Notes: generated by a model not told the origin, from the letters alone. A stretch of DNA of 10,796 nucleotides from Firmicutes bacterium UBA5454 (GCA_002426555.1 DIQU01000094.1:27230-38025); one strand, 5' to 3'. Numbered from the stretch's first letter, positions 1 through 6,749 are shown. Made by a program: numbers and translations.

Positions 1-29
1 CATCTTAGACTCTTATAAAATCCTTTCAA

Positions 30-92
30 TGTCATCCTGAGCATTTGCGAAGGATCTATCCTGTCCAGATTCCTCGTAAACTCGGAATGACA
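30..92. repeat. Palindromic interspersed repeat unit
   Basis: Two half-sites face each other. The left arm (30-57) begins TGTCATCCTGAG and ends GAAGGATCT. The right arm (67-92), read on the minus strand, begins TGTCATTCCGAG and ends GAGGAATCT. About nine bases separate them. The right arm recurs near 9641 in the same window. Motifs of the form GTCATTCTGAG...GAATCT are, from memory, a common intergenic repeat in several bacterial lineages. I infer a REP- or MITE-like family rather than a regulator site. No ORF lies inside it. Confidence 0.6.
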
Positions 93-118
93 AGATTTTA
101 GTGTTGACAGTCTACTAG
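64..118 (-). repeat. 55-base interspersed repeat, copy 1 (inverted)
   Basis: Read on the minus strand, this matches 9616-9670 on the plus strand over 55 bases, with three mismatches and two one-base indels by hand alignment. The shared core includes TGTCATTCCGAGTTTA followed by CGAGGAATCTGGA. It overlaps the right arm of the palindromic unit at 30-92 and extends about 26 bases past it, so the mobile or amplified unit may be longer than the palindrome. Confidence 0.7.
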
Positions 119-171
119 AACATATATTCGACAGATCCATACAGCTATCCTTCATTATTTAAAATATTTTT

Positions 172-211
172 TCCAAAAAGAAAAAACCGGCACGATTCAT
201 TCAATGCCGGT
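172..211 (-). terminator. Intrinsic terminator of the RsfA-like gene
   Basis: On the minus strand the sequence ACCGGCA, a 12-base loop and TGCCGGT form a perfect 7-bp stem (186-211), immediately followed by TTTTTTCTTTTT. It lies about 80 bases past the stop codon of the 289-1188 gene, in the right orientation to end that transcript. Confidence 0.85.
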
Positions 212-288
212 ATACAAAATCTTTAGTTGCAGACAGCTTGTTCCATAATTAAGTTGACTACTTACATGCAGGCTGATGTTTATATTGG

Positions 289-1188
289 TTACTGCATACA
301 GGATTGGAGATTGTATAGATAGTCATATAAGCCTGAAAGCTTTTCTTCATCAGACAATTCCATATATCCCTTGTTAACCTCTTCCAACTTATACAGCCTG
401 TCCTGCAGATGCTGAATTTCTCCGCGTTTCTTGTCCAGATTCTTTTCCAAACCAAAGATACGGCTGTTAAGCTCCTGGATTTCCTGATTATACTTCTCCA
501 TTCTATGAGCCAGACCCTGATTGCCAACAGCTAAACTGGAAAGATCCAAAAGCCCCTTTACCAAACTTTGCAATGATACTACCTGGGTGTTATGAATATT
601 GGAGAAAAACTGGCTTACCCAATCTACCAATTGACCTCCACTACCCTGTAATGATATCGATACCGGTTCTTTTCCTGTTTTGGACAACTTCCTGCGAGTA
701 TAGGGATTGAAGCTTGTTATGCCTTCTTCCGTCAGTTCTTTGATTATGTTTTCCACATATTCAGGCTCTCGTGCTATTATACTGCGGTATTTATTCTGAT
801 AGCGAATCAGCATTCGCTTGCTGCCGTTGCCCAAACGATTTGCACAAGCTCTGACAGATTCACCGCGGTCCTGACCGATCAGCATCTCACGCATTAAATC
901 TCGGGTTTCAGATTCAGTGAAAGGTCTGCCGATGTCATCTTCCTGACCTGATTCCATCCTTGTAGTTTTTGCATCTGCTTTTACCATTTCTTCATTGGCA
1001 TGAAGATAACGATAATAATAGTTGCGAATAGTGTTGGCTTTCAAACCTGATCTGCGGGCTATTTCTTCAAATGCCTGTATGATTGGAACTCTGCGTTCTC
1101 TTGCTTTTCCAACCTCTTCTTTCATAATAGACATCAGTTCAGGCTGCAGTTCGTTTTTTGCAGCAACTGCTGTATCCTCTCTAGCCAT
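289..1188 (-). CDS. RsfA-like sporulation regulator, two HTH repeats and coiled coil
   Basis: Encodes 299 residues. The ATG at 1188 is chosen because AAAGGAGG lies 8 bases upstream; an in-frame extension to 1224 has no comparable ribosome site. Residues 18-64 (AFEEIARRSGLKANTIRNYY region) look like the Myb/SANT-like DNA-binding segment of Bacillus RsfA, a prespore regulator of sigma-F/sigma-G genes. Residues 91-137 (RACANRLGNGSKRMLIRYQN region) look like a second, diverged copy. A polar linker follows, then a heptad-rich coiled coil at about 228-276, probably for dimerisation. No signal peptide or membrane segment is present, so it should act in the cytoplasm. It is monocistronic: a terminator separates it from the upstream anti-sigma gene and another follows its stop. 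The promoter resembles the sigma-G type, which fits a forespore role. Family assignment is by motif similarity only. Confidence 0.75.
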   Translation of the reverse strand: MAREDTAVAAKNELQPELMSIMKEEVGKARERRVPIIQAFEEIARRSGLKANTIRNYYYRYLHANEEMVKADAKTTRMESGQEDDIGRPFTESETRDLMREMLIGQDRGESVRACANRLGNGSKRMLIRYQNKYRSIIAREPEYVENIIKELTEEGITSFNPYTRRKLSKTGKEPVSISLQGSGGQLVDWVSQFFSNIHNTQVVSLQSLVKGLLDLSSLAVGNQGLAHRMEKYNQEIQELNSRIFGLEKNLDKKRGEIQHLQDRLYKLEEVNKGYMELSDEEKLSGLYDYLYNLQSCMQ

Positions 1189-1237
1189 ATTTGCTTCCTC
1201 CTTTTGTTTTTTCCTGGTTTCCAAAATATGCTATGTA

Positions 1238-1268
1238 TAGTATTCTCAGCTTGCATACGGTTTATTCA
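1238..1268 (-). promoter_or_regulatory. Candidate sigma-G/sigma-F (forespore) promoter
   Basis: On the minus strand, TGAATA (1263-1268) is followed by an 18-base spacer and AATACTA (1238-1244). The Bacillus sigma-G consensus is TGAATA, 17-18 bases, CATACTA, so the -35 is exact and the -10 matches 6 of 7. A start near 1231 would leave about 43 bases of leader before the ATG at 1188. A weaker sigma-A-like alternative (TTGAAA with TAATAT, 18-base spacer) lies further upstream near 1280-1310. Confidence 0.6.
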
Positions 1269-1341
1269 TCTATATAAAGAATATTACAAATGATTTATAG
1301 TAATTTTCAACTGAAACAGGAATTATAAATGCAGATAACAC

Positions 1342-1375
1342 AAAAAAAGACCCTCTTCAAATGATAAAGGAGCCT
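1342..1375 (-). terminator. Intrinsic terminator of the surface protein/sigma/anti-sigma operon
   Basis: On the minus strand AGGCTC (1370-1375) pairs with GGGTCT (1348-1353), with two G-U pairs, and CTT/AAG extends the stem inside after a one-base bulge. TTTTTTT (1342-1348) follows directly. It lies about 45 bases past the anti-sigma stop codon and insulates the RsfA-like gene from the operon. Confidence 0.65.
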
Positions 1376-1419
1376 CATACTTTCGCTTTTATTCATTTTT
1401 CATTTATTAGTGTACTTAT

Positions 1420-2268
1420 TCAGTTTGATGTCTTAATGAAAATCGTCAATGTATTGCTGTCTTTTGTGACATTCTCCGACTCCAGCCTTCCCAGGTCAGA
1501 AAGCTCTGAAAAGAAGGCTGTCAGCTGTTCTTCATTGCCATCTGGAATCTGCAGTACTACTTTGTTTTTTTGTTTTTCCGTAACAAGCATCTGAACTGAC
1601 TCTGCTGCTGCAACAATTTCCTCCACCTTTGATTCCGCTTCCCCTTCGTTACCTATATATAAATAAATGGTGACAGGTATTTCAGCATCAGCATCAATAT
1701 TCCCGTCTAACAATCCTTCATTGTAACTTTTCTCCGGCTGAGTACCTCGTGTACCAGTGTTATCGTTTTGTATGCGAGATAATTCCTCGTCATAGGCTGA
1801 TTCCATTTTCGGCTCGTCAGGATCCAGGGTAAGAGTCTTGCTGTCATCGAAGCGAGCAGGGCTGGTGTTCCCATAGAGCGGAATAAAACGCAGAGAAAGT
1901 GTCAGGGCAAATACCGCTGCCAAACCAGCTGCCCATTTAATAATCGTATTTCTCGTAACATCCCTTTGCCTATATCTTGTCTGCAGCTTTTGTATATCAT
2001 GTGCTTCCGGCTTTTTCTGCTCTTCCAGCTTTTTCTGTTCTTCTGGAACAGTCTGCTGCAGCCTGCCAATCAGCCTTTCTTGGAAGCCCGAAGGTAATTC
2101 CTCATCTTCCAGACTGCTCATTAAATATTGCAGTTGACGCAATTCATTCATATATCTGAGACAATCGGGACAGTCATGTAAATGTGTCGCCAATTGTAAG
2201 CTTTGCTCATGGCTTAGAGTATTTTCCAAATATGATACTATTAGTTTTTCCGCTTTATCACAATGCAT
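1420..2268 (-). CDS. Zinc-finger (zf-HC2) transmembrane anti-sigma factor
   Basis: Encodes 282 residues and is expected to hold the neighbouring ECF sigma factor inactive at the membrane until an envelope signal arrives. The N-terminal zinc-binding anti-sigma module is visible: Cys3, then His29-x3-Cys33-x2-Cys36. A charged Gln/Glu/Lys-rich linker (about 60-105) leads to one membrane segment (about 110-131). A long extracytoplasmic part ends in a folded-looking domain at 195-282 that may relate to DUF2275 or DUF4349, although I am unsure of that. The start at 2268 (MHCDKAEK) puts AAGGAG 9 bases upstream. ATGs at 2274 and 2277 are alternatives but lie too close to it. The start overlaps the sigma gene's end by 11 bases, which suggests translational coupling and matched stoichiometry. 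Confidence 0.88.
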   Translation of the reverse strand: MHCDKAEKLIVSYLENTLSHEQSLQLATHLHDCPDCLRYMNELRQLQYLMSSLEDEELPSGFQERLIGRLQQTVPEEQKKLEEQKKPEAHDIQKLQTRYRQRDVTRNTIIKWAAGLAAVFALTLSLRFIPLYGNTSPARFDDSKTLTLDPDEPKMESAYDEELSRIQNDNTGTRGTQPEKSYNEGLLDGNIDADAEIPVTIYLYIGNEGEAESKVEEIVAAAESVQMLVTEKQKNKVVLQIPDGNEEQLTAFFSELSDLGRLESENVTKDSNTLTIFIKTSN

Positions 2269-2842
2269 ATTCATCATCTCCTTGCAGAAGGGGGCGGACA
2301 GCTGTCCGAAGAGCTGTTCTTGCCCTGCTGATATGGGATTTAACCGTCCCCAGTGGGATATCCAATATTTCTGCAATTTCTTCATAACTGTGATGTTGTA
2401 TGTCTCGCAGTATAATTACCGTTTTATACTCTGGACGCAGCTTTTCTATACTCTTCAGCAGAAATTCCTGCTGTTCCTTACGCAGCGCTTCCTGCTCGGG
2501 AGTCGGATCTTCGGAGGGCAGCTCCATTTCACGTTGATCTTCATGATTTTTAGGCTGGTTAAGGGAAACCATGGTAAATTTGGATTTTCGGAAATGATCA
2601 ATGCAAATGTTATGGGCAATTCGAAAAATCCAGGTAGAAAGCCGGCTGTTACCTTGAAAGCCTTTTAAATTTTTATAGACCCTGACAAAGACCTCCTGAG
2701 TAAGGTCTTCTGCATCTTCGCGGCAGTTGGTCATGCGCAGGCAGTAATTGTAGATTTTTTTCTCATATAAAAATATCAGCTCTGCAAAGGCATCAAAACT
2801 GCCCGCTTTGGCTTCTTCTATTAATAAGCTCTCCCCGCTCAT
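2258..2842 (-). CDS. ECF RNA polymerase sigma factor (RpoE/SigW-like)
   Basis: Encodes 194 residues, the normal size for an extracytoplasmic-function sigma factor. Region 2 spans about residues 18-86, with the hallmark DAEDLTQEVFVRVYKNL and the -10-binding stretch STWIFRIAHNICIDHFRK. An acidic linker (about 97-122) follows. Region 4 spans about 128-185 and carries a helix-turn-helix (SYEEIAEILDIPLGTVKSHI) for -35 recognition. The ATG at 2842 is chosen because AGGGGGG lies 6 bases upstream; a GTG at 2860 would swallow that site. It sits 51 bases after the surface-protein gene and overlaps the anti-sigma gene. No obvious ECF-type (AAC...CGT) autoregulatory promoter was seen upstream of the operon. 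Confidence 0.95.
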   Translation of the reverse strand: MSGESLLIEEAKAGSFDAFAELIFLYEKKIYNYCLRMTNCREDAEDLTQEVFVRVYKNLKGFQGNSRLSTWIFRIAHNICIDHFRKSKFTMVSLNQPKNHEDQREMELPSEDPTPEQEALRKEQQEFLLKSIEKLRPEYKTVIILRDIQHHSYEEIAEILDIPLGTVKSHISRARTALRTAVRPLLQGDDEYAL

Positions 2843-2893
2843 GCTTGTCCCCCCTGACACTCTTCTGTACTTGCCGGTAAACCTGCTGCCCTG

Positions 2894-4762
2894 TTATCTG
2901 GTTTGACGGTTTACTTTTTTCTTCTTTCCAAAGGGAAACCTGGGTGAACCTTTCAATGTGTATATCAGCACCCCTATAACTAATATGCACAAGAGTATTA
3001 TTACAATTAGAACAACTCGTATTACGCTGAACTGTCCGGAAAGACCGCTTTCCGACAAAGTAATGGTAAGGGGCTGACTTTTGGTTGTAAATTTTTGCTG
3101 ATCTGCTCCCAAACCTTTGACTTCTACTGTAAAAGTTTCCGTTTCTTCTACCCGAAGAGCAGGTACAAAAATGGCTTTCTTATCTCCCGGTTCGAAAACT
3201 GATATATTGTCGATTATCATATCCCTATCCATCAGAGTAAATACCAGATTATATAATGGCTCCTTTCCGGTATTTTCAATAATACATTCCATCTTTACAG
3301 TGCCCGGCTTGCTTAACTCATCCTCCTCGGTTTGTAAAATAACAGACAGTGACTGCCTGGAGCTTTCATCCGTATCATCCAATACAAACTCCATCTCGGA
3401 AGACTCGTAGCTGTATTCTTTTTTGGTTTCTGTATCAAAAGCGCTAAGGATGGTTCTGCTTGAAGCTTTCTCATTCAATTTCAGCTCCTTGTTGAATTCC
3501 ATTTCCTGACCTGCTTTAAGAACCTCTATATGAGTAATTTCCCCAAAATGGGTCTCACTTATTTTAATATCATTTAAATCTACATTGCCAGTATTTCGAA
3601 GTACATATTCCAATACAAAAGGCTCACCGGCAGCGATCTTCTCTGTAGAAAGGGAACGCTGAATTTCGACCTTGGGAGCCAGCTTTTCCAGACTTGTGGA
3701 CCAAGCAGATTTAATCAACTGATTGCTGTTCTCTACCCTGGCTTGCACCTGCAGCTCATACTTTTTATCCGGCTCAAGATTCCCGGTATAGCTTACCGTA
3801 ATCTCTTCATCGGGCAGGAGAGCATTATGGGTATGAAACTCCTTTCCATTCCAATCCATACATTTCAGTTCCGTCAGAGCAGTATTTCCAGTGTTCTTAA
3901 TTATCAATTCAAAATCCACCGATGTTTCGCCGGGGATCTTGTTCATACTTGTCTTGCCGCTTAAGTTTAGGGAAGAAACCGGCGCCTCATCTTTTACCTG
4001 AATCACCAGACCTGTGTTGACAGACTTCTCCAGGGGTTGGTCAATAAGTCCTATTGGATCATCATAGATAATCAGCAGCTCTCCCGTAGTAGCCTTATCT
4101 ATTTGTATGCTTGTTTGTACCGATGCTTTTTTACCGGGATTCAACACATCAACGGTGCCAATTTTAAGACCCAGTTCTTTGTCCAGTATGATCAGATTAT
4201 AAAGAGGTACATTGGAAATAGACAGTACCTCTGCCTTTAGAGTCACCTGATGTCCTTTGAATACTGGTCCTGCTGTATCGGCAGTATAATCAACATCAAA
4301 GTCGACTTCGGCAACATAGACATATACCAGCGGACCTTTTACCTCCACCACTTTATCTTTTGTTCTGTCACCATCATCGCTCAAAATCGTATACTTGACA
4401 GTATATTCAACTGTATTGGGGATAAACTCCATATTGCCAAGAAACTGTCCGCCTGTTTGAGTCAATTCATCATCAGGTTTAAGATTTTTTCCTATTTCAT
4501 GAGTGTATTCTTTATTTCCCGGCCCCTTTTCTACTATCTGATTAATTATAAGCTCGTTATTGCTGGTGTTTTTAATCTTATAGTTGATAAAATAAAAATC
4601 CAAACCTGATACATAGGTCTGACCGTTTATTTTGGTAACATTTCCGCCTGTTTCAGTAGTGACTGTCAGTTCACCTTCAGCAAGAGCAATATCAACTGTT
4701 GTAAGAAGCTGCAAGCTTATCAGAAACAGACACAAAAATATGCTGACCAGTCTTTTCTTCAT
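2894..4762 (-). CDS. Exported membrane-anchored protein with five CARDB-like repeats
   Basis: Encodes 622 residues. The ATG at 4762 is chosen over 4792 because it follows GGGGGAAAG by about 4-8 bases and gives a clean signal peptide: MKKR, a hydrophobic core at 5-20, and cleavage probably after ALA at residue 28. Five beta-rich repeats follow, each marked by an N-T-G/N-T-S/S-N-V-type turn at about residues 65, 184, 290, 390 and 497. The spacing of 100-119 residues suggests CARDB, DUF11 or similar Ig-like folds. One membrane helix (about 580-602) and a strongly basic tail (KKKK) anchor the C-terminus inward, leaving some 550 residues outside the membrane. It is the first gene of the operon with an ECF sigma and its anti-sigma. 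I infer a surface sensor, anti-sigma partner or envelope adhesin; no enzyme motif is visible. Confidence 0.8.
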   Translation of the reverse strand: MKKRLVSIFLCLFLISLQLLTTVDIALAEGELTVTTETGGNVTKINGQTYVSGLDFYFINYKIKNTSNNELIINQIVEKGPGNKEYTHEIGKNLKPDDELTQTGGQFLGNMEFIPNTVEYTVKYTILSDDGDRTKDKVVEVKGPLVYVYVAEVDFDVDYTADTAGPVFKGHQVTLKAEVLSISNVPLYNLIILDKELGLKIGTVDVLNPGKKASVQTSIQIDKATTGELLIIYDDPIGLIDQPLEKSVNTGLVIQVKDEAPVSSLNLSGKTSMNKIPGETSVDFELIIKNTGNTALTELKCMDWNGKEFHTHNALLPDEEITVSYTGNLEPDKKYELQVQARVENSNQLIKSAWSTSLEKLAPKVEIQRSLSTEKIAAGEPFVLEYVLRNTGNVDLNDIKISETHFGEITHIEVLKAGQEMEFNKELKLNEKASSRTILSAFDTETKKEYSYESSEMEFVLDDTDESSRQSLSVILQTEEDELSKPGTVKMECIIENTGKEPLYNLVFTLMDRDMIIDNISVFEPGDKKAIFVPALRVEETETFTVEVKGLGADQQKFTTKSQPLTITLSESGLSGQFSVIRVVLIVIILLCILVIGVLIYTLKGSPRFPFGKKKKVNRQTR

Positions 4763-4847
4763 TTTACTTTCCCCCAAACTCCTATTTTCCATATCCTCTT
4801 ATATTCGGTTTATGAACTTGTCTTTGTTTTCATGCACACTTTCATAT

Positions 4848-4871
4848 CATACAGCATTGTTTATCTGTATG
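4848..4871. repeat. Inverted repeat at the operon transcription start
   Basis: CATACAG (4848-4854) and CTGTATG (4865-4871) are perfect 7-base arms around a 10-base centre. The predicted start site of the minus-strand operon is about 4871, so the repeat would either form a hairpin at the 5' end of the mRNA or bind a regulator at the start site. Confidence 0.5.
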
Positions 4872-4877
4872 CATTGT

Positions 4878-4911
4878 ATTATATCATACCGAAGCCGTTG
4901 GCTTCAATCAA
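4878..4911 (-). promoter_or_regulatory. Sigma-A-type promoter of the surface protein/sigma/anti-sigma operon
   Basis: On the minus strand, TATAAT (4878-4883) lies 18 bases from TTGAAG (4902-4907). An overlapping reading is TTGATT (4906-4911), a 17-base spacer and TATGAT (4883-4888). The predicted leader is about 110 bases. The spacer contains the perfect palindrome GAAGCC-GTT-GGCTTC. Confidence 0.6.
4891..4905. promoter_or_regulatory. Candidate operator inside the promoter spacer
   Basis: GAAGCC (4891-4896), GTT and GGCTTC (4900-4905) form a perfect 6-base inverted repeat filling the space between the -35 and -10 boxes of the minus-strand promoter. No T-tract follows on either strand, so it is not a terminator. 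A bound protein there would compete with polymerase, or realign the promoter as MerR-type regulators do. Confidence 0.4.
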
Positions 4912-5046
4912 AGAAGTCAGAAGTCATAAAAAACGTTAATTCTTTGTCATAGATCAGTAATATTAATTTATATTTTCAGGCTGTGAATAGTACCCAACAG
5001 AAAAATATTTGGATGCATTTAAGACAAGGAGTTCAAGATCCATTAT

Positions 5047-5065
5047 CAGAATGATTCTCATAAAC
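5047..5065. promoter_or_regulatory. Weak Fur/PerR-like box
   Basis: CAGAATGATTCTCATAAAC matches the 19-base Fur consensus (GATAATGATAATCATTATC) at 13 positions by hand count and contains the perfect AGAAT-G-ATTCT palindrome (5049-5059). It lies about 70 bases before the start codon of the FMN protein. It is low confidence because no convincing promoter overlaps it. Confidence 0.25.
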
Positions 5066-5135
5066 AAATCACATACTAACACCAGCAGGCAAATTCGTTT
5101 TTCTTCATGACAAAACTGAGGAGGTCATACATATT

Positions 5136-6632
5136 TTGAAAAAATGTAAATCCAGCGGTAAATTTTTTGGTATGAATGGATCCAAAAAGCAAACAGCCTT
5201 GAAAGCACTGGGAACTGCGGGTATTTTGGGAAGTGTAATTGGTCTGGGAACACTCGGAGTTAAATTTATAGGTCATTTTGCAATTAATAAAGTCTTTGAC
5301 AGCTTTCTGAAAATTATAACTTCAGATCAGTATAATAAAAATCTTTCAGAAACATTCTTCTCAGTCCAGCGTATCGGGTCGCAGGTGATACTGGAAACAG
5401 AGTTGCGCGCTGATGAAGCTAAGGCATTGGAAAGACCTATGGGACCTGCACGAAAATTTCCAAATCTGGATGACTTGAAATTTAATTTTGCTCAAATTAA
5501 CACCCTGCCTACTGAAGTTGATACAGAAATCGATTTCTCTATTACCATCGGTAAATATTCTAAAAGGCCATTGCAATTTGACCAATTTATGATGCTTGCT
5601 CCCATGGCTTACGGAATTGCACTAAGCAAAGCGGTTAAAATTGCCTTTGCAAAGGCCTGTGCTGCAGCAGGTGCAGTTTATCACACCGGCGCCGGAGCAC
5701 CTTTGATGGAGGTTCCAGAGCTGTGCAACAAAATAATCTTTTTGTATGATCGAGGTAATTGGCCCAAATCACAGGAAACTCTGCTGAAAAGTCAGGCTGT
5801 GGAAATACAGCTGGGTCAAGGTGCCTATGGCGGTGTAGGGTATACAACCAAAGCAGATCTAATCTCTCCCGAACTCAGGAAGGAATTTCGGATTCCAAAG
5901 GAGCAGGATTTGATAACCGCTTCACGGCAGCCGGAAGTACAAAACCCCAAGGATTTAAAAAACCTGGTGGATAAACTTCGCCATATCACAGACGGGGTGC
6001 CCATTGGTGTGAAAATCGCAGCCGGAAAATATTTGGAAGCGGATCTGTATTGGATATGCAGCAGCGGCGCTGATTTTATAGTCATAGACGGTGCAGAAGC
6101 TGCTACCAAGGGTTCACCGCCTGTTTTACAGGATGATTTTGGTATTCCTACTGTATTTGCCATTGACAGAGCTGCTAAGTGGATGGAAAAACACGGATAT
6201 AAGGAGCGAATTTCCCTAATCGCTTCAGGAAATATTCGAACTCCGGGCGATGCATTAAAAGTTAAGGCCTTAGGCGCTGACGCCTGTCAAATTGGAGCTA
6301 TCGCCCTGGTAGCCTTATCCCATAATCAAATTCACAAAGCTCTTCCTTTTGAACCCCCTACCTCTTTGACATGGTACGATGACAAATTTTCTGATCAATT
6401 TGATATCGAAACCGGAGTACAATCCATGTATAATTTCTTTGAATCCTGTAAGCTGGAAATGGCGGAAGGAATTCGAGCACTTGGGAAAACTGCTCTTTCT
6501 CAGGTAAACCGTGATGATCTTGTGACTACCAATGAAATGTATGCTCGTGGAATGAATCTGCCCATGGTGTATGATGCCTTTGATCCACTGGATGAACAGC
6601 CTCCGCCGCGGTTAAAAAAACTGAAACTTTAG
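5136..6632 (+). CDS. Membrane-anchored FMN-binding glutamate synthase-family protein
   Basis: Encodes 498 residues, starting at a TTG preceded by TGAGGAGGT with a longish 11-base gap. The ATG at 5172 has no ribosome site. A glycine-rich hydrophobic stretch (about 24-50) probably anchors it to the membrane. The rest is the FMN-binding TIM-barrel of the glutamate synthase large subunit: LAPMAYG (154-160), HTGAGAPL (183-190), VEIQLGQGA (222-230), PIGVKIAAGK (289-298), FIVIDGAEAATKGSPP (314-329), LIASGNIRTPGDALK (361-375) and GADACQIG (380-387). Classical enzymes have a Cys-rich 3Fe-4S loop after the last motif; here it reads SHNQIHKALPFEPP with no cysteines, so ferredoxin-driven glutamate synthesis is doubtful. 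There is no glutaminase domain and no NADPH-binding partner gene nearby. B. subtilis YerD is a distant relative. The likely role is an FMN oxidoreductase with unknown substrate. Confidence 0.88.
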   Translation: MKKCKSSGKFFGMNGSKKQTALKALGTAGILGSVIGLGTLGVKFIGHFAINKVFDSFLKIITSDQYNKNLSETFFSVQRIGSQVILETELRADEAKALERPMGPARKFPNLDDLKFNFAQINTLPTEVDTEIDFSITIGKYSKRPLQFDQFMMLAPMAYGIALSKAVKIAFAKACAAAGAVYHTGAGAPLMEVPELCNKIIFLYDRGNWPKSQETLLKSQAVEIQLGQGAYGGVGYTTKADLISPELRKEFRIPKEQDLITASRQPEVQNPKDLKNLVDKLRHITDGVPIGVKIAAGKYLEADLYWICSSGADFIVIDGAEAATKGSPPVLQDDFGIPTVFAIDRAAKWMEKHGYKERISLIASGNIRTPGDALKVKALGADACQIGAIALVALSHNQIHKALPFEPPTSLTWYDDKFSDQFDIETGVQSMYNFFESCKLEMAEGIRALGKTALSQVNRDDLVTTNEMYARGMNLPMVYDAFDPLDEQPPPRLKKLKL

Positions 6633-6665
6633 AAGATGGTTGCTATTCCATTCGCTGGTTTTAGT

Positions 6666-6685
6666 TTGACCTTCATTGACTTTCA
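6666..6685 (+). repeat. Tandem 10-base repeat over the -35 box
   Basis: TTGACCTTCA (6666-6675) is followed directly by TTGACTTTCA (6676-6685), differing at one base. The second copy supplies the -35 box of the promoter for the zinc peptidase gene. The first copy offers a second possible -35 ten bases upstream. Confidence 0.5.
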
Positions 6686-6704
6686 TAATGAAAAGTGTTA
6701 AAAT
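6676..6704 (+). promoter_or_regulatory. Sigma-A promoter of the zinc peptidase gene
   Basis: TTGACT (6676-6681), a 17-base spacer and TAAAAT (6699-6704) give 5 of 6 matches at each box with ideal spacing. The predicted start is about 6711, leaving a leader of roughly 40 bases. TTTCAT-A-ATGAAA (6681-6693), a perfect inverted repeat, starts at the end of the -35 box and could be an operator. Confidence 0.75.
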
Positions 6705-6749
6705 TGGGTAAAAGCAGTGAATTTAGATTAATGAAAGGAGTTCCTGCAC

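Larger units (their letters stand above)
4763..5135. other. Divergent intergenic region
   Basis: This 373-base gap separates the minus-strand operon from the plus-strand FMN protein. The left half holds the operon promoter and two inverted repeats. The right half has only a weak plus-strand promoter candidate (TTGTCA 4944-4949 and TATATT 4969-4974, with a long 19-base spacer), a Fur-like site at 5047-5065, and the ribosome site at 5118-5124. I see no further gene or RNA in it. Confidence 0.5.

Noticed and set aside
2843..2860. GTG start for the sigma factor six codons upstream
   Set aside because: The AGGGGGG ribosome site lies within that extension and is correctly spaced for the ATG at 2842.
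4763..4792. Ten-residue N-terminal extension of the surface protein
   Set aside because: The ATG at 4792 has its purine stretch only two bases away, and the extension would disrupt a normal signal peptide.
5361..6163. Minus-strand ORFs opposite the FMN protein gene
   Set aside because: They are shadows: low-complexity translations with no ribosome sites, while the plus frame shows clear family motifs.
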